From assembly GCF_000617845.2 (NCBI RefSeq), contig NZ_DF820425.1, positions 4,763,725-4,827,724 of the forward strand: a stretch of DNA of 64,000 nucleotides, given 5' to 3'. This stretch comes from Bradyrhizobium sp. DOA9. Its GTDB lineage: Bacteria > Pseudomonadota > Alphaproteobacteria > Rhizobiales > Xanthobacteraceae. The notes under the pieces were generated by a model that was given only the letters and a program-made list of their open reading frames with translations, did not search any database and had not been told where the DNA came from. The position numbers were made by a program, and so were the translations under genes. Of this stretch, positions 51,354 through 60,918 are shown in pieces. Position 1 is the stretch's first letter; each line of letters starts with the position of its first letter.

Positions 51354-54300
51354 TGCCATCGATCTCGGAGCCCTTCATCCGCCGCCCGGTCGCGACCACG
51401 CTGCTGTCGATCGGGTTGTTCCTGCTGGGTGTCGTCGCCTACGAGTTCCTTCCCGTCGCCTCGGTGCCGAACGTCGACTTTCCCGCCATCTTCGTCTCCG
51501 CCAGCCGGCCCGGCGCCGATCCGTCCGTGATGGCCGCGACGGTGGCCTCGCCCCTGGAGCGGCGCCTTGGCGAGATCGCCGGCATCAACCAGATCACGTC
51601 CACGAGCTCGCTCGGCATCACCAACATCCAGCTTCAGTTCGACATCGGCCGCAACATCGACAAGGCCGCGCGCGACGTCCAGGCCGCCATCAACGCCTCG
51701 ATGGTCGATCTGCCGACCGACCTGCCGACGCTGCCGCGTTTCCGCAAAGCCAACACGGCCGGCGCGCCGGTCTTCGTGCTGGCGCTGACCTCGAAGACGC
51801 TGTCGGCCAGCGCGATCTACGACGTCGCCGACACGGTCATCGCTCAGCGCATCTCGCAAGTACCTGGGGTCGGCGACGTCACGGTCTCCGGCGCCGACCA
51901 GCCGGCCGTGCGGGTGCAGCTCAACCCCGTGGCGCTGTCGAATGCGGGCATCGCCACCGACGATATCAGGACCGCGATCATCAACGCCAATCCGCTCGGT
52001 CCCGTCGGCATCTTCAACGGCGAGCGCCAGAGCGAGACGCTGGCGCTGAACAAGCAGATGCGCACGGCGAAGGAGTTCCGTGACATCGTCATCAAGAGCT
52101 CCAACGGCAATTTCGTGCGGCTCTCCGACGTCGCCGACATCGAGGATTCCGTCCGCAATGCCCGCTCGTTCGCCTGGTTCAACAAGCAGCCGGCGGTGCT
52201 GATCCAGATCACCAAGCAGGGCGACGCCAACGTCATCGACACCGTCGACCGGGTCAAGGCCCTGATCCCCGCGTTGAAGCAGTGGATTCCGGCCGGCGTC
52301 GAAATCTCCACCCTGGTCGATCGCACGGGCACGATCCGCGCCAGCGTGCTGGACATGCAATGGACGTTGCTGGCGACCGCGCTCCTCGTCATGGTCGTGG
52401 TGTTCGTGTTCCTGCGCCGGCTGACGCCGACGATCGCGGCGGGCATCTCGGTGCCGCTGGCGCTGGCCGGCACCTGTGCCGGCATGTGGGTCGCGGGCTT
52501 CTCGATCGACAATCTGTCGCTGATGGCGCTGGCGATCTCGGTCGGCTTCGTGGTCGATGACGCCATCGTCATGATCGAGAACATGTATCGCAATCTCGAG
52601 CACGGCATGCGGCCGTTCCGGGCGGCGCAGGAGGGCGCCAAGCAGATCGGCTTCACGGTGGTCTCGATCAGCCTGTCGCTGATCGCGGCATTCACGCCGC
52701 TGATCTTCATGGACGGCGTCGTTGGCCGGCTGCTGCGCGAGTTCTCGCTGACGCTGACCTTCGCGATCCTTGTCTCGACACTGGTGTCGCTCACGGTCAC
52801 GCCGATGATCTGCGCGCACTACATCCGGCAGGCCACCTCGGGCACGGCGACCTTGTTCGATCGGCTGATCGAAGGCTCGCTGTCGCGCGTCGTCGCCTTC
52901 TACACCCGCACCTTGCGCACCGCGCTGGAATTCCCGCTGCTGACCCTGCTGGTGTTCTTCGCCACCATCGGCCTCACGGTGACACTCTACATCAAGGTCC
53001 CCAAGGGCTATTTCCCGACCGACGATTCCGGTTTCATCATCGGCGCAACGCGTGCCTCGGCCGACATCTCGTTCCAGTCGATGCTGGGTCTCCAGCAGCG
53101 GCTCGCCGACATCGTGATGCAGGACCCGGCCGTCGCCGGCATCGGCTCGGCCGTCGGCGGCGGAGGCGGGCCGGGGGCGGCGACCTCGAACCGCGGCACC
53201 ATGTTCATCAGCCTGAAGCCGCCCGAGGAGCGCGACCACGTCTCGACACAGGTCGTGATCGACCGTCTGAGGCGCGCGCTCTATCCCGTGCCGGGCATTC
53301 GCCTCTTCATGTTCGCCGCCCAGGACGTGCGCGCCGGCGGGCGGCAGAGCGATTCCGACTACCAGTATACGCTGACCAGCACCGATCTTGGCCTGCTGCA
53401 GAAATGGGCGCCGATCGTCGCCAAGCGGATGGAGACCGTCGAGGGCATCACCGACATTTCCAGCGACCGCGATCCCGGCGGGCTTCAGTTGACCCTGTCG
53501 ATCGATCGCCAGAAGGCCTCGGCCCTCGGCGTCAAGGTCCAGGACATCGACAATGCACTGAACAATGCGTTCTCGCAGCGTCAGATCGGGATCATCTACA
53601 CCCAGCGCAACCAGTACATGACCGTGCTCGAGATCAACCCGAAATTCCAGGTCGACCCCTCCAATCTCGATCGCATCTACGTCGCGGGCGGCAACGACGT
53701 GCAGGTGCCGCTGTCGGCGGTGGTGCACGCGACGCGTGGGCTTGCCGCGCTCGCGGTCTATCACTCGCAGTCTTTCCCCTCGACGACGGTGTCGTTCAAC
53801 CTCTTGCCCGACGTGCAGCTCCAGGCCGCGACGCAAAATATCCAGCGCGCGGTCGACGAATTGCACATGCCCGAAGGCATCCGCGGCAGCTTCGACGGCA
53901 ACGCCGGCGATTTCGCCAAGACGAGCGGGCGCCAGCCGCTCCTGATCCTCGGCGCGCTGGTCGCGATGTATATCGTGCTGGGGGTGCTCTACGAGAGCCT
54001 CGCCCATCCGCTCACGATCATCTCGACGCTTCCGTCGGCGGGCCTAGGCGCGCTGCTCGCCTTGCAGCTCACCAACACGCCGCTGACGGTGATCGCTTTC
54101 GTCGGCATCATCCTCCTGATCGGCATCGTCAAGAAGAACGGCATCATGATGGTGGACTTCGCGCTCGATGCCGAGCGCCAGCGCGGCCTGTCCTCGGCCG
54201 AGGCGATCTTCGAGGCCTGCCAGGCGCGCTTCCGCCCGATCCTGATGACGACCATGGCGGCGTTGTTCGCCGGCATTCCGCTGGTGATCGCGACGGGCCC

Positions 54301-54457
54301 GGGCACGGAGCTGCGCCGGCCACTCGGCATCACCATCATCGGCGGCCTGTTCGTCTCGCAGATCCTGACACTGTACACGACGCCCGTGATCTACCTCCTG
54401 ATCGACCGCCTGCGGCGGCGATCCGAGCCGCGTCCGCTGGCGGCACCGGCGGAATAG
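51353..54457 (+). CDS. RND efflux permease 2 (MdtC-like)
   Basis: A 1034-residue partner permease beginning at ATG 51353, whose A is the last base of the previous stop. Same architecture as permease 1: SEPFIRRPVATTLLSIGLFLLG, Asp pair in SVGFVVDDAIVMIENMYRN, and GIVKKNGIMMVDFALDAERQ. Periplasmic loops differ from permease 1, with a glycine run (GGGGGPGAAT) near residue 602. In E. coli MdtBC only one partner drives proton transport; here both keep the Asp pair. Confidence 0.94.
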   Translation: MPSISEPFIRRPVATTLLSIGLFLLGVVAYEFLPVASVPNVDFPAIFVSASRPGADPSVMAATVASPLERRLGEIAGINQITSTSSLGITNIQLQFDIGRNIDKAARDVQAAINASMVDLPTDLPTLPRFRKANTAGAPVFVLALTSKTLSASAIYDVADTVIAQRISQVPGVGDVTVSGADQPAVRVQLNPVALSNAGIATDDIRTAIINANPLGPVGIFNGERQSETLALNKQMRTAKEFRDIVIKSSNGNFVRLSDVADIEDSVRNARSFAWFNKQPAVLIQITKQGDANVIDTVDRVKALIPALKQWIPAGVEISTLVDRTGTIRASVLDMQWTLLATALLVMVVVFVFLRRLTPTIAAGISVPLALAGTCAGMWVAGFSIDNLSLMALAISVGFVVDDAIVMIENMYRNLEHGMRPFRAAQEGAKQIGFTVVSISLSLIAAFTPLIFMDGVVGRLLREFSLTLTFAILVSTLVSLTVTPMICAHYIRQATSGTATLFDRLIEGSLSRVVAFYTRTLRTALEFPLLTLLVFFATIGLTVTLYIKVPKGYFPTDDSGFIIGATRASADISFQSMLGLQQRLADIVMQDPAVAGIGSAVGGGGGPGAATSNRGTMFISLKPPEERDHVSTQVVIDRLRRALYPVPGIRLFMFAAQDVRAGGRQSDSDYQYTLTSTDLGLLQKWAPIVAKRMETVEGITDISSDRDPGGLQLTLSIDRQKASALGVKVQDIDNALNNAFSQRQIGIIYTQRNQYMTVLEINPKFQVDPSNLDRIYVAGGNDVQVPLSAVVHATRGLAALAVYHSQSFPSTTVSFNLLPDVQLQAATQNIQRAVDELHMPEGIRGSFDGNAGDFAKTSGRQPLLILGALVAMYIVLGVLYESLAHPLTIISTLPSAGLGALLALQLTNTPLTVIAFVGIILLIGIVKKNGIMMVDFALDAERQRGLSSAEAIFEACQARFRPILMTTMAALFAGIPLVIATGPGTELRRPLGITIIGGLFVSQILTLYTTPVIYLLIDRLRRRSEPRPLAAPAE

Positions 54458-54494
54458 GTTGTTGCAGCGCCGCGCGAAGCGTATAGCGGCGACC

Positions 54495-55235
54495 ATGTCC
54501 AATCCGCCCGACACCGCCGCCGCGCCGGCCGAACCGATTCCCGAATGCCCGCATTGCCAGAAGTCGATGCCGCTGTGCATTTGCGACAGCGTCGCGCCGA
54601 TCGAGAACCGGCTCTCGCTCCTGATCCTGCAGCATCCGCAGGAGCAGGACAGGGCGCTCGGCACGGCGCGGCTGCTGGCCAGGCACTTCGCCGGTGCCAC
54701 CGTGCGGGTCGGCCTGTCCTGGCCGAGCCTCTCCAAGGCGCTGGGACGGCCGGTCGAGAATGCCTCGCACTGGGCCGTGCTCTATCTCGGCTCGGCACGC
54801 GCGGCCGATCTCGACGCCCAAGGCGAGATCGTCGCGCTCAACCGCAAGGGCGAGGTCGCGGAGAACCAGCGCGCGATCCTCGGCAAGCTCGAAGGCGTGG
54901 TGCTGCTCGACGGTACCTGGAGCCAAGCCAAGGCGCTGTGGTGGCGCAATCCCTGGATGCTGAAATGCCAACGCGTGATCCTCAATCCGCAGAAGCCCTC
55001 GCGCTACGGGCGCCTGCGCAAGGAGCCGCGCCGCGACGGCCTCTCGACCATCGAAGCCGCCGCGACGATCCTCGCCGGCATCGAGCGGCGTCCTGATATC
55101 GCCGACACCCTGCTTGCCAGTTTCGAACGGATGCTGACCCGCTACCGCGAGGTCCAGGCCGAGATGCCGGAACTGGCGCCAAAGCCCGCCGCAAAGAGCC
55201 GCCGCCGCGATTTCCGGCGCAGCAAGCGGGTCTGA
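54495..55235 (+). CDS. DTW-domain tRNA-uridine aminocarboxypropyltransferase
   Basis: A 246-residue enzyme of the DTW/TapT (YfiP) family, which transfers the aminocarboxypropyl group of S-adenosylmethionine to a tRNA uridine (acp3U). The start at 54495 gives MSNPPDTAAAP. An N-terminal zinc-type cluster CPHCQKSMPLCIC (residues 18-30) is followed by LLILQHPQEQDRALGTARLL, the DTW-like LLDGTWSQAKALW, and LRKEPRRDGLSTIEAAA. The basic C-terminal tail (about 230-246) probably touches tRNA. It stands just before a tRNA gene, but this may be chance. Confidence 0.88.
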   Translation: MSNPPDTAAAPAEPIPECPHCQKSMPLCICDSVAPIENRLSLLILQHPQEQDRALGTARLLARHFAGATVRVGLSWPSLSKALGRPVENASHWAVLYLGSARAADLDAQGEIVALNRKGEVAENQRAILGKLEGVVLLDGTWSQAKALWWRNPWMLKCQRVILNPQKPSRYGRLRKEPRRDGLSTIEAAATILAGIERRPDIADTLLASFERMLTRYREVQAEMPELAPKPAAKSRRRDFRRSKRV

Positions 55236-55320
55236 TTTCGGCCGGCACATTTCGCTGTGCGGCCGGCGGGCCGCGGGGTTGCCTAAGCCATTGATCCCCT
55301 ATATTGCTCCGCCCCTACGG

Positions 55321-55394
55321 GGCCACGTGGCGGAGTGGTTACGCAACGGTCTGCAAAACCGTGTACACCAGTTCAATTCTGGTCGTGGCCTCCA
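55321..55394 (+). tRNA. tRNA-Cys (anticodon GCA), encoded CCA
   Basis: A 74-base cloverleaf: acceptor GGCCACG / CGTGGCC, discriminator T, encoded CCA, anticodon stem ACGGT/ACCGT with loop CTGCAAA (GCA), T stem ACCAG/CTGGT. A possible promoter is TTGCCT (55278-55283) with TATATT (55299-55304), spaced 15 bases. Confidence 0.95.
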
Positions 55395-55571
55395 TTACAA
55401 GCTTCTGATTTTCCACAAAATTTGGGCTCATGCGCGGTTCCGCCGAGCCGCACGCGCCCGCCAGTCCCACCGGGTTTGCCCGGGGCTTGGCGGAAAGGTG
55501 CGATTCAGGTCCTCTGGCATAGACTTCGCATCTGCGAAGAGACGCATCCAAACCCTGGAGCTGGAGAGCAC

Positions 55572-55718
55572 GTGGGCGACGTCGTTCGATTTGTCCCGAA
55601 ATCCGAGCTGGAGCGGGCCCGCCTCATTGCCGAGGCGCGCGCGATCTATGACAGCATCTTCCCGCCAGCTGCTCCCGACCGGGCGCCGCAACAGGGCGAG
55701 GAGCGCGTCAAGACTTGA
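55572..55718 (+). CDS. small protein, Bradyrhizobium type, unknown
   Basis: A 48-residue protein from a GTG at 55572 with GGAG nearby upstream. MGDVVRFVPKSELERARLIAEARAIYDSIFPP is the conserved part: a short strand followed by a helix. I recall many close copies annotated as hypothetical in Bradyrhizobium, often near nitrogen or symbiosis genes. The function is unknown. It is not seen if only ATG starts are considered in this frame. Confidence 0.6.
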   Translation: MGDVVRFVPKSELERARLIAEARAIYDSIFPPAAPDRAPQQGEERVKT

Positions 55719-55800
55719 TCGGGGCTGCGCCGGGTCCCCGGCGCCCGGTCATGCCGAACCGCCCGCAAGGCGGACGCATCGGTTCACTTCAAGACGGGCC

Positions 55801-55998
55801 TCAGCAGGCCGCGTACCAGCCGTCGGGAAAGGGCAGGAGGGGCCAGGCGCCCTCGTTGTCATTGGCCGCTTTGAGTGTCGCGTCGAAGCTCCACGAGCGG
55901 GGCACGTATTCCTCCACCGGCACAGGCGCGCAATCCTCGAAGACCATGGCGTCCCGGACAGCATCCAGCAGCAGATTGAATTCGGCTTCGCTCATCAC
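55801..55998 (-). CDS. small acidic protein, unknown
   Basis: A 65-residue protein (ATG at 55998 or 55995). A helical first half (MSEAEFNLLLDAVRDAMVFEDCAPVPVEEYVPRSW) is followed by a Trp/Pro-rich end (GAWPLLPFPDGWYAAC). No signal peptide. No family is recognised. Codon use fits the host. The 260 bases beyond it to 56258 show no further feature. Confidence 0.45.
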   Translation of the reverse strand: MMSEAEFNLLLDAVRDAMVFEDCAPVPVEEYVPRSWSFDATLKAANDNEGAWPLLPFPDGWYAAC

Positions 55999-56258
55999 AC
56001 CCTCGCAGAACGCGGATGGCGCAATGTCGCAAAGCCGGTTTGTTTCCGGATTGACCGGATCGTTCGCATTTTAACGATGCGGCGATCGGGACCCGAATGG
56101 TTAGCGATTCCTGAAAATCCCCCGGGCAACCCTAAGTGCCGCCGCCGCGCAGCAGGTGTGAAGCAGATCACATTCCCGGCGGTTTATTTCTCGTAACCCC
56201 TTTGCACCGTGCCGGCCAATGCAGGCCGGATCAGGCAGGGCAGAGCGGGAGACTGGTC

Positions 56259-56519
56259 ATGAAGGCGAGGTTCTTGCGGTTTGCGGGCGTGAAGAGCCGG
56301 GCGCGGGGCGCCTCAACGGTCGGGCTGTTCCTGACGCTGTTTGCCTCCGCCGCCCATGCACAGGGAACGGCGGAGCAGCGGCGGGCCTGTACCCCCGACG
56401 TCTACCGGCTCTGCGCCGGCGAGATCCCCAACGTCCGCGCCATCACCGCCTGCCTGCGTCGCAACCGCGCCAGCCTCAGCGAGGCCTGCCGATCGGTGTT
56501 CGATCAGGCAGGTGGTTGA
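56259..56519 (+). CDS. secreted cysteine-rich small protein
   Basis: An 86-residue exported protein. The ATG at 56259 gives a basic start and a signal peptide ending AHAQ (about residue 35). The mature part has evenly placed cysteines in ACTPDVYRLCAGEIPNVRAITACLRRNRASLSEACRSVF, the spacing of the Cys-rich (GLG1-like) repeat, so two disulfides are likely. Similar single-repeat proteins are common in Bradyrhizobium; the function is unknown. Confidence 0.75.
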   Translation: MKARFLRFAGVKSRARGASTVGLFLTLFASAAHAQGTAEQRRACTPDVYRLCAGEIPNVRAITACLRRNRASLSEACRSVFDQAGG

Positions 56520-56875
56520 ATGCCCGCCCTGTGGGTTTGTGCGCAGCAAGTGCCTCGCACGACCTCACGAATCGGCGTTTGTCACCCTGTGGATATGCTG
56601 CGGACAGGCTGTGGACGGCCAGTGAATTTGCTGCGGACGCGGCGGGTGGTTGCTATGGCCGAAGGCATTTGGTGGTCTCGAATTCGGACACCCTGAATTT
56701 GCGCCGATTCGCGATCCCCCGAACAGTTTTTGTGCAACCGTTTGCCCAAATGCCGGGCGCGCTCCATCCAAATTTTTGTACGCCCGCGGACAAGCTTTTC
56801 CTGGCTCACTCCCGCACGTTCCTCCCGATCATTGGAGCATGGCAGACGCCATGACATTGCGGAGGAGCTGGCGAG
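56520..56875. other. intergenic region before the amide-use operon
   Basis: 356 bases with no convincing gene. It probably contains the promoter of the operon starting at 56876. GAGCTGGCGAG (purine-rich) precedes the ATG. The short frames on both strands look like chance. Confidence 0.5.
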
Positions 56876-57796
56876 ATGGAGAAGTCGATTGGGCCCCAGG
56901 CGCGACGGGGAATGGCGCGCGCATCATCGCTGCGGCGGAAGCTCATGCTCGGCGCCGCCATTGCTTTCGGTCTCGCTCTCGCCGCGCCGCTGAGCGCGCA
57001 GGCTGCAGTTCCCGCCGCCTGCGCTGCGCTGCAGGAGAAATATCCGGACTGGAAGGGCAAGACGCTCGTCAACGCCATCAATCCGCACACGCCGGGCTAT
57101 GAGACGATCGATCCCAAGGACCCCAGCAAGTATATCGGCTTCGACATCGATCTCGGCGAGGCCATCGGCGAATGTCTCGGCTTCAAGCTGACCTACAAGC
57201 CCGTGGTGTTCGCTGCGCTCCTCACCACGCTCGCCGCCGGTCAGGCCGACATCGTCATCTCCGACATCTACGCCACCAAGGAGCGCGCCAAGGCGGCCGA
57301 CTTCATCACCTATTCGAAAGTGTTCGACGGCGTGCTGGTCGCCAAGGGGAATCCAAAGGGCATCAACGGCATCAACCTGTCGATGTGCGGCGCGGCTGCC
57401 GCCGAAAACACCGGCTATGTCGAGGTGCCCCTGATCCAGGCGCTGGCCGCGGAGTGCAAGAAGGCTGGCAAGCCGGAGCCGACCATCCAGCTCTACGACA
57501 ACAACGCCAATTGCATCCAGGCTATTCTCGCCGGCCGCGCCGACACCTATGTCAACGACGTCAACACCGTCGACAGCGCCGTAAAGGCCTATCCGGACAA
57601 GCTGGAGAAGGCGGTCGCTGTGACGATCCCATACTCGGTCGGCATCGCTGTTCCCAAGGGCAAGCCGAAATTCCGCGACGCCGTGCTCGCCGCCCTGATC
57701 GAGGTGCAGAAGGCGGGCACGCACATGGAGCTCCTGAAGAAGCATGGGCTCGATGTGAACAACTTCATGGAGCCGGGAATCCTCACGGCTGATTGA
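56876..57796 (+). CDS. ABC transporter substrate-binding protein (SBP_bac_3)
   Basis: A 306-residue periplasmic binding protein (a start at 56912 is also possible). The signal peptide is centred on LMLGAAIAFGLALAAPLSAQA. The mature protein keeps the polar-solute pattern: YIGFDIDLGEAIGECLGFKL, AALLTTLAAGQADIVISDIYATKERAKAADFITYS, and DNNANCIQAILAGRADTYVND. Three extra cysteines are unusual. It leads an operon with a fused permease/ATPase and two formamidase-type enzymes, so its ligand is probably an amide or other small nitrogen compound (inference). Confidence 0.88.
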   Translation: MEKSIGPQARRGMARASSLRRKLMLGAAIAFGLALAAPLSAQAAVPAACAALQEKYPDWKGKTLVNAINPHTPGYETIDPKDPSKYIGFDIDLGEAIGECLGFKLTYKPVVFAALLTTLAAGQADIVISDIYATKERAKAADFITYSKVFDGVLVAKGNPKGINGINLSMCGAAAAENTGYVEVPLIQALAAECKKAGKPEPTIQLYDNNANCIQAILAGRADTYVNDVNTVDSAVKAYPDKLEKAVAVTIPYSVGIAVPKGKPKFRDAVLAALIEVQKAGTHMELLKKHGLDVNNFMEPGILTAD

Positions 57797-57802
57797 GCGC
57801 GT

Positions 57803-57960
57803 TTGACCCTCCCCGACGGGGAGAGATCGGCGCGACGCGCCGGGTGAGGGGCATAGCCTCTCATCCGGATCGCATCGACGATGCGACGTAGCCGAAGCTT
57901 CGCTTCGAGAGGTGGCCCGTCCTCGAGGCGCCCGTCTTCGACCAAACCCGATCCCGCTGT
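57803..57960. repeat. partial Bradyrhizobium intergenic repeat
   Basis: The gap between binding protein and permease holds a CTCCCCGACGGGGAG hairpin (57809-57823) followed by GGGTGAGGGGCATAGCC-type sequence and CATCGACGATGCGA. This matches the style of the 'ccctccccg..cggggag' repeat family seen between genes in this genus. It could trim expression of the downstream genes relative to the binding protein. Confidence 0.5.
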
Positions 57961-57975
57961 CATGACTGTCGACTG

Positions 57976-59598
57976 ATGTCGCTGTTCCTTCATTACCTGA
58001 GCATGCCGTATCTGCTCGCGGGCATCGAGCTCACCCTCGAGGTGACCGCCCTCGGGCTCGGCGGCGGGTTGATCCTCGGATTGATCCTCGCCGGCATGCA
58101 GCTCTCGCGCTTCTGGCTACTCGCGGCGATCGCCAGGGCCTACACCGTGATCTTCCGCGGCACGCCGCTGATCCTGCAAATGGTTTTCGCCTACGACGCG
58201 CTGCCGCATATCGGCATCAAGCTGCCGGCCGTGCTGGCGGCAGGCCTTGCGCTTGCCTGCAACGAGGCGCCGTTCATCGCGGAGATGCTGCGCGCCGGCG
58301 TGCTTGGCGTCGACCGCGGCCAGGTGACGGCGGGACAGGCGCTCGGGATGACGCCGTCGGTGCTGATGCGCAGGGTCATCGCGCCACAGGCGATCCGCAC
58401 CATGATCCCGGCCTTCGGCAACGAGGCCGTGAGCGCGCTGAAGAATTCATCTCTGGCCTCCGTCGTGGCGGTGCAGGAGCTGACCTTGCGCTCGACGCAG
58501 CTGGCGTCCTCGACCTTCGACTTCTTTTCGATCTTCTTTGCCTCCGGGCTGCTCTATCTCGTGCTGACCGCGACGATCAGCGCGATCCAGCTCTTCGTCG
58601 AATGGCTGCTCGATCTCGACCGGACCACGCGCCGCCAGCGCAAGCTCGCCGACTATCTGCCATGGCGCCGCGTTGAACTCGCCACCAAGCTCGACATTGC
58701 CGATGTGGCCGCCGCCGATCCCGAGCCTGCACCGGCAGAGCTGGCCGATACGCCGCCACTCGCCCTGACCCGCGAGGAGCGCGCGCGTCGCGCGGCGACG
58801 ATCGCGCGCAACAATATCGCGGTCGAGGCCAGGGACCTCACCAAGAGCTACGGCGCGCAAAAGGTGCTCGACGGCCTCGACTTGACCGTGCGCGTGGGCG
58901 AGGTGGTGGCGTTGCTCGGTCCGAGCGGCTCGGGCAAGAGCACGCTGCTTCGCTGCGTCAACCATCTTGAGAACTGGGACGCCGGCACCGTGCGCGTCGG
59001 CGGCCGGCGGCTCGGCTTCGGCGAGAATGGCAAGCCATTGTCGCCGCGCGCCATCGCCAACGAGCGGGCCAGCGTCGGCGTCGGCATGGTGTTCCAGCAG
59101 TTCAACCTGTTTGCTCACCTTTCGGCGAAGGAGAATATTGCCGGCCCGTTGCGCTGGGTCCACGGCATGACCCGCATCGACGCCGAGCGCCGCGCAACCG
59201 AGCTGCTCGACCGCGTCGGGCTGTCCCACCGCGCCGATGCGCTGCCGCGACATCTCTCCGGCGGCCAGCAGCAGCGCGTCGCCATCGCCCGCGCGCTCGC
59301 GCCCAATCCGAGCGTGCTGCTGCTGGACGAGCCGACCTCGGCGCTGGATCCCGAGCTCGTCAATGAAGTGCTGGAGGTGATCCGCCGCCTCGCCATCGAC
59401 GACGGCCTCACCATGATCATCTCGACGCACCAGATCCGCTTTGCCGACGAGGTCGCCGACCGTGTCGCTTTCCTGAGCGGCGGCACGATCATCGAGGAGG
59501 GGCCGGCGCACGAGGTGCTCTCCAATCCCCGCAATCCGCTGACGGCGCGCTTCCTCAGCGTGATGGAAGCGGGCAAGGCTCCGGAGACGGTGCGATGA
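57976..59598 (+). CDS. fused ABC permease-ATPase, polar amino-acid/amide type
   Basis: A 540-residue protein joining two subunits that are normally separate. Residues 1-215 are the permease with about five helices and the docking loop MLRAGVLGVDRGQVTAGQALGM. A linker of about 60 charged or Pro-rich residues follows. Residues about 283-530 are the ATPase: Walker A GPSGSGKST (about 315-323), VFQQFNLFAHL, LSGGQQQR (about 428), Walker B LLLDEPTSALD, and H-loop STHQ. It would work as a homodimer with the binding protein upstream, so no other membrane subunit is needed. Confidence 0.9.
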   Translation: MSLFLHYLSMPYLLAGIELTLEVTALGLGGGLILGLILAGMQLSRFWLLAAIARAYTVIFRGTPLILQMVFAYDALPHIGIKLPAVLAAGLALACNEAPFIAEMLRAGVLGVDRGQVTAGQALGMTPSVLMRRVIAPQAIRTMIPAFGNEAVSALKNSSLASVVAVQELTLRSTQLASSTFDFFSIFFASGLLYLVLTATISAIQLFVEWLLDLDRTTRRQRKLADYLPWRRVELATKLDIADVAAADPEPAPAELADTPPLALTREERARRAATIARNNIAVEARDLTKSYGAQKVLDGLDLTVRVGEVVALLGPSGSGKSTLLRCVNHLENWDAGTVRVGGRRLGFGENGKPLSPRAIANERASVGVGMVFQQFNLFAHLSAKENIAGPLRWVHGMTRIDAERRATELLDRVGLSHRADALPRHLSGGQQQRVAIARALAPNPSVLLLDEPTSALDPELVNEVLEVIRRLAIDDGLTMIISTHQIRFADEVADRVAFLSGGTIIEEGPAHEVLSNPRNPLTARFLSVMEAGKAPETVR

Positions 59599-59641
59599 GC
59601 GCGCTCTCCGCCAGGTACAGGATCCCCGAAGAGGTCACGTC

Positions 59642-60883
59642 ATGAAGCATGTCACGTTGCCGGTTTCGCCGAAGACCGTCCATTGGGGCTATTTCTCCAA
59701 GGCAGTCACGCCGGCCCTGACGCTGCGCTCGGGAGACCGGGCCACGATCGAGACGCTGACCCATCATGCCAACGACGATTACGAGCGCATGATTCAGGGC
59801 GATCCCGGTGCCGAAAGCGTGTTCCAGTGGACGCGCGAGCACAAGGCGGTGGCGCGGCGCGGCTCGGGCCCGACGAAAGGCCCGTTCATTCGCGGCGCGG
59901 GCGAGGGGATCGGCGTGCACTTGCTCACCGGCCCGGTCGCGATCGAAGGCGCCGAGCCCGGCGACATTCTCGAGGTGCGCATCCTCGATATCAGGCCGCG
60001 GCCGAGCTGCAGTGCCTGTCATGCCGGCCGCTGCTTCGGCTCCAATGTCGCGGCGAACTGGGGTTTCCACTACCACGACCTGATCGAGGAGCCGAAGCCG
60101 CGCGAGGTCGTCACCATCTTCGAGCTCGACACCTCCGGCGAGCCCTATGCGAAGGCCGTCTACAATTACGTCTGGATGCCGCAGACCGACCCTGACGGCA
60201 TCGTGCACTCGACCATCGACTATCCGGGCGTGCGCGTGGACCATGCCACCATCAGGAAGCGCGAGAACGTCCTCACCAGCGTGAGGGTGCCGGCGCGGCT
60301 GCATTTCGGCACCATGGGCCTTGCGCCGTCGGAGGCTGATTTCGTCAGCTCGATCCCGCCGAGCTATACCGGGGGCAATATCGACGACTGGCGGATCGGC
60401 AAGGGCGCGCGGATGTTCTATCCGGTCGCGGTCCCCGGCGCTTATTTCTCGGTCGGAGATCCCCATGCCGCGCAAGGCGACAGCGAACTCGGCGGCACCG
60501 CAATCGAGACCTCGCTGACCGGCGATTTCGAATTCATCCTGCACAAGAAGGCCGACCTTGGCGGGACCAGCCTCGAAGGCCTGGACCATCCCATGCTCGA
60601 GACCGACCACGCCTGGTCATTCTACGGCTTCACCTATCCGAACTATCTCGCCGCGCTCGGCGCTGACGCACAAACCGAGATTGCCAATCACTCCAGTCTC
60701 GACCGTGCGATGCGCGATGCGTTCAGGAAGCTCCGCCGGTTTCTGATGACGGTGCACGGCCTCAGCGAGGACGAGGCAATCTCGCTGATGTCGGTCGGCG
60801 CCGATTTCGGGGTGACTCAAGTCGTCGACGCCAATTGGGGCGTCCATGGCACGATCAGAAAGGACATGTTCCGATGCGACTGA
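59642..60883 (+). CDS. formamidase/acetamidase family protein (FmdA_AmdA)
   Basis: A 413-residue cytoplasmic hydrolase that releases ammonia from a short amide. Start ATG 59642. Family stretches: VHWGYFSKAVTPALTLRSGD, RGAGEGIGVHLLTGPVAIEGAEPGD, SCSACHAGRCFGSNVAANWGFHYHD, MPQTDPDGIVHSTIDYPG, GGNIDDWRIGKG and SVGDPHAAQGDSE. The last carries acidic and His residues used for metal binding in this family. It closely resembles the enzyme half of the next gene, so the pair arose by duplication. It lies 43 bases after the transporter gene. Confidence 0.9.
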   Translation: MKHVTLPVSPKTVHWGYFSKAVTPALTLRSGDRATIETLTHHANDDYERMIQGDPGAESVFQWTREHKAVARRGSGPTKGPFIRGAGEGIGVHLLTGPVAIEGAEPGDILEVRILDIRPRPSCSACHAGRCFGSNVAANWGFHYHDLIEEPKPREVVTIFELDTSGEPYAKAVYNYVWMPQTDPDGIVHSTIDYPGVRVDHATIRKRENVLTSVRVPARLHFGTMGLAPSEADFVSSIPPSYTGGNIDDWRIGKGARMFYPVAVPGAYFSVGDPHAAQGDSELGGTAIETSLTGDFEFILHKKADLGGTSLEGLDHPMLETDHAWSFYGFTYPNYLAALGADAQTEIANHSSLDRAMRDAFRKLRRFLMTVHGLSEDEAISLMSVGADFGVTQVVDANWGVHGTIRKDMFRCD

Positions 60884-60918
60884 TGCTGTGAGACGCGGTC
60901 TGTTTTCGGGATGAGCAG

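Noticed and set aside
48840..54007. Very long minus-strand frames opposite both RND permeases (839 and 918 codons)
   Set aside because: Products are rich in His, Arg, Asp and Gln with no hydrophobic core. They arise from codon bias of the permease genes.
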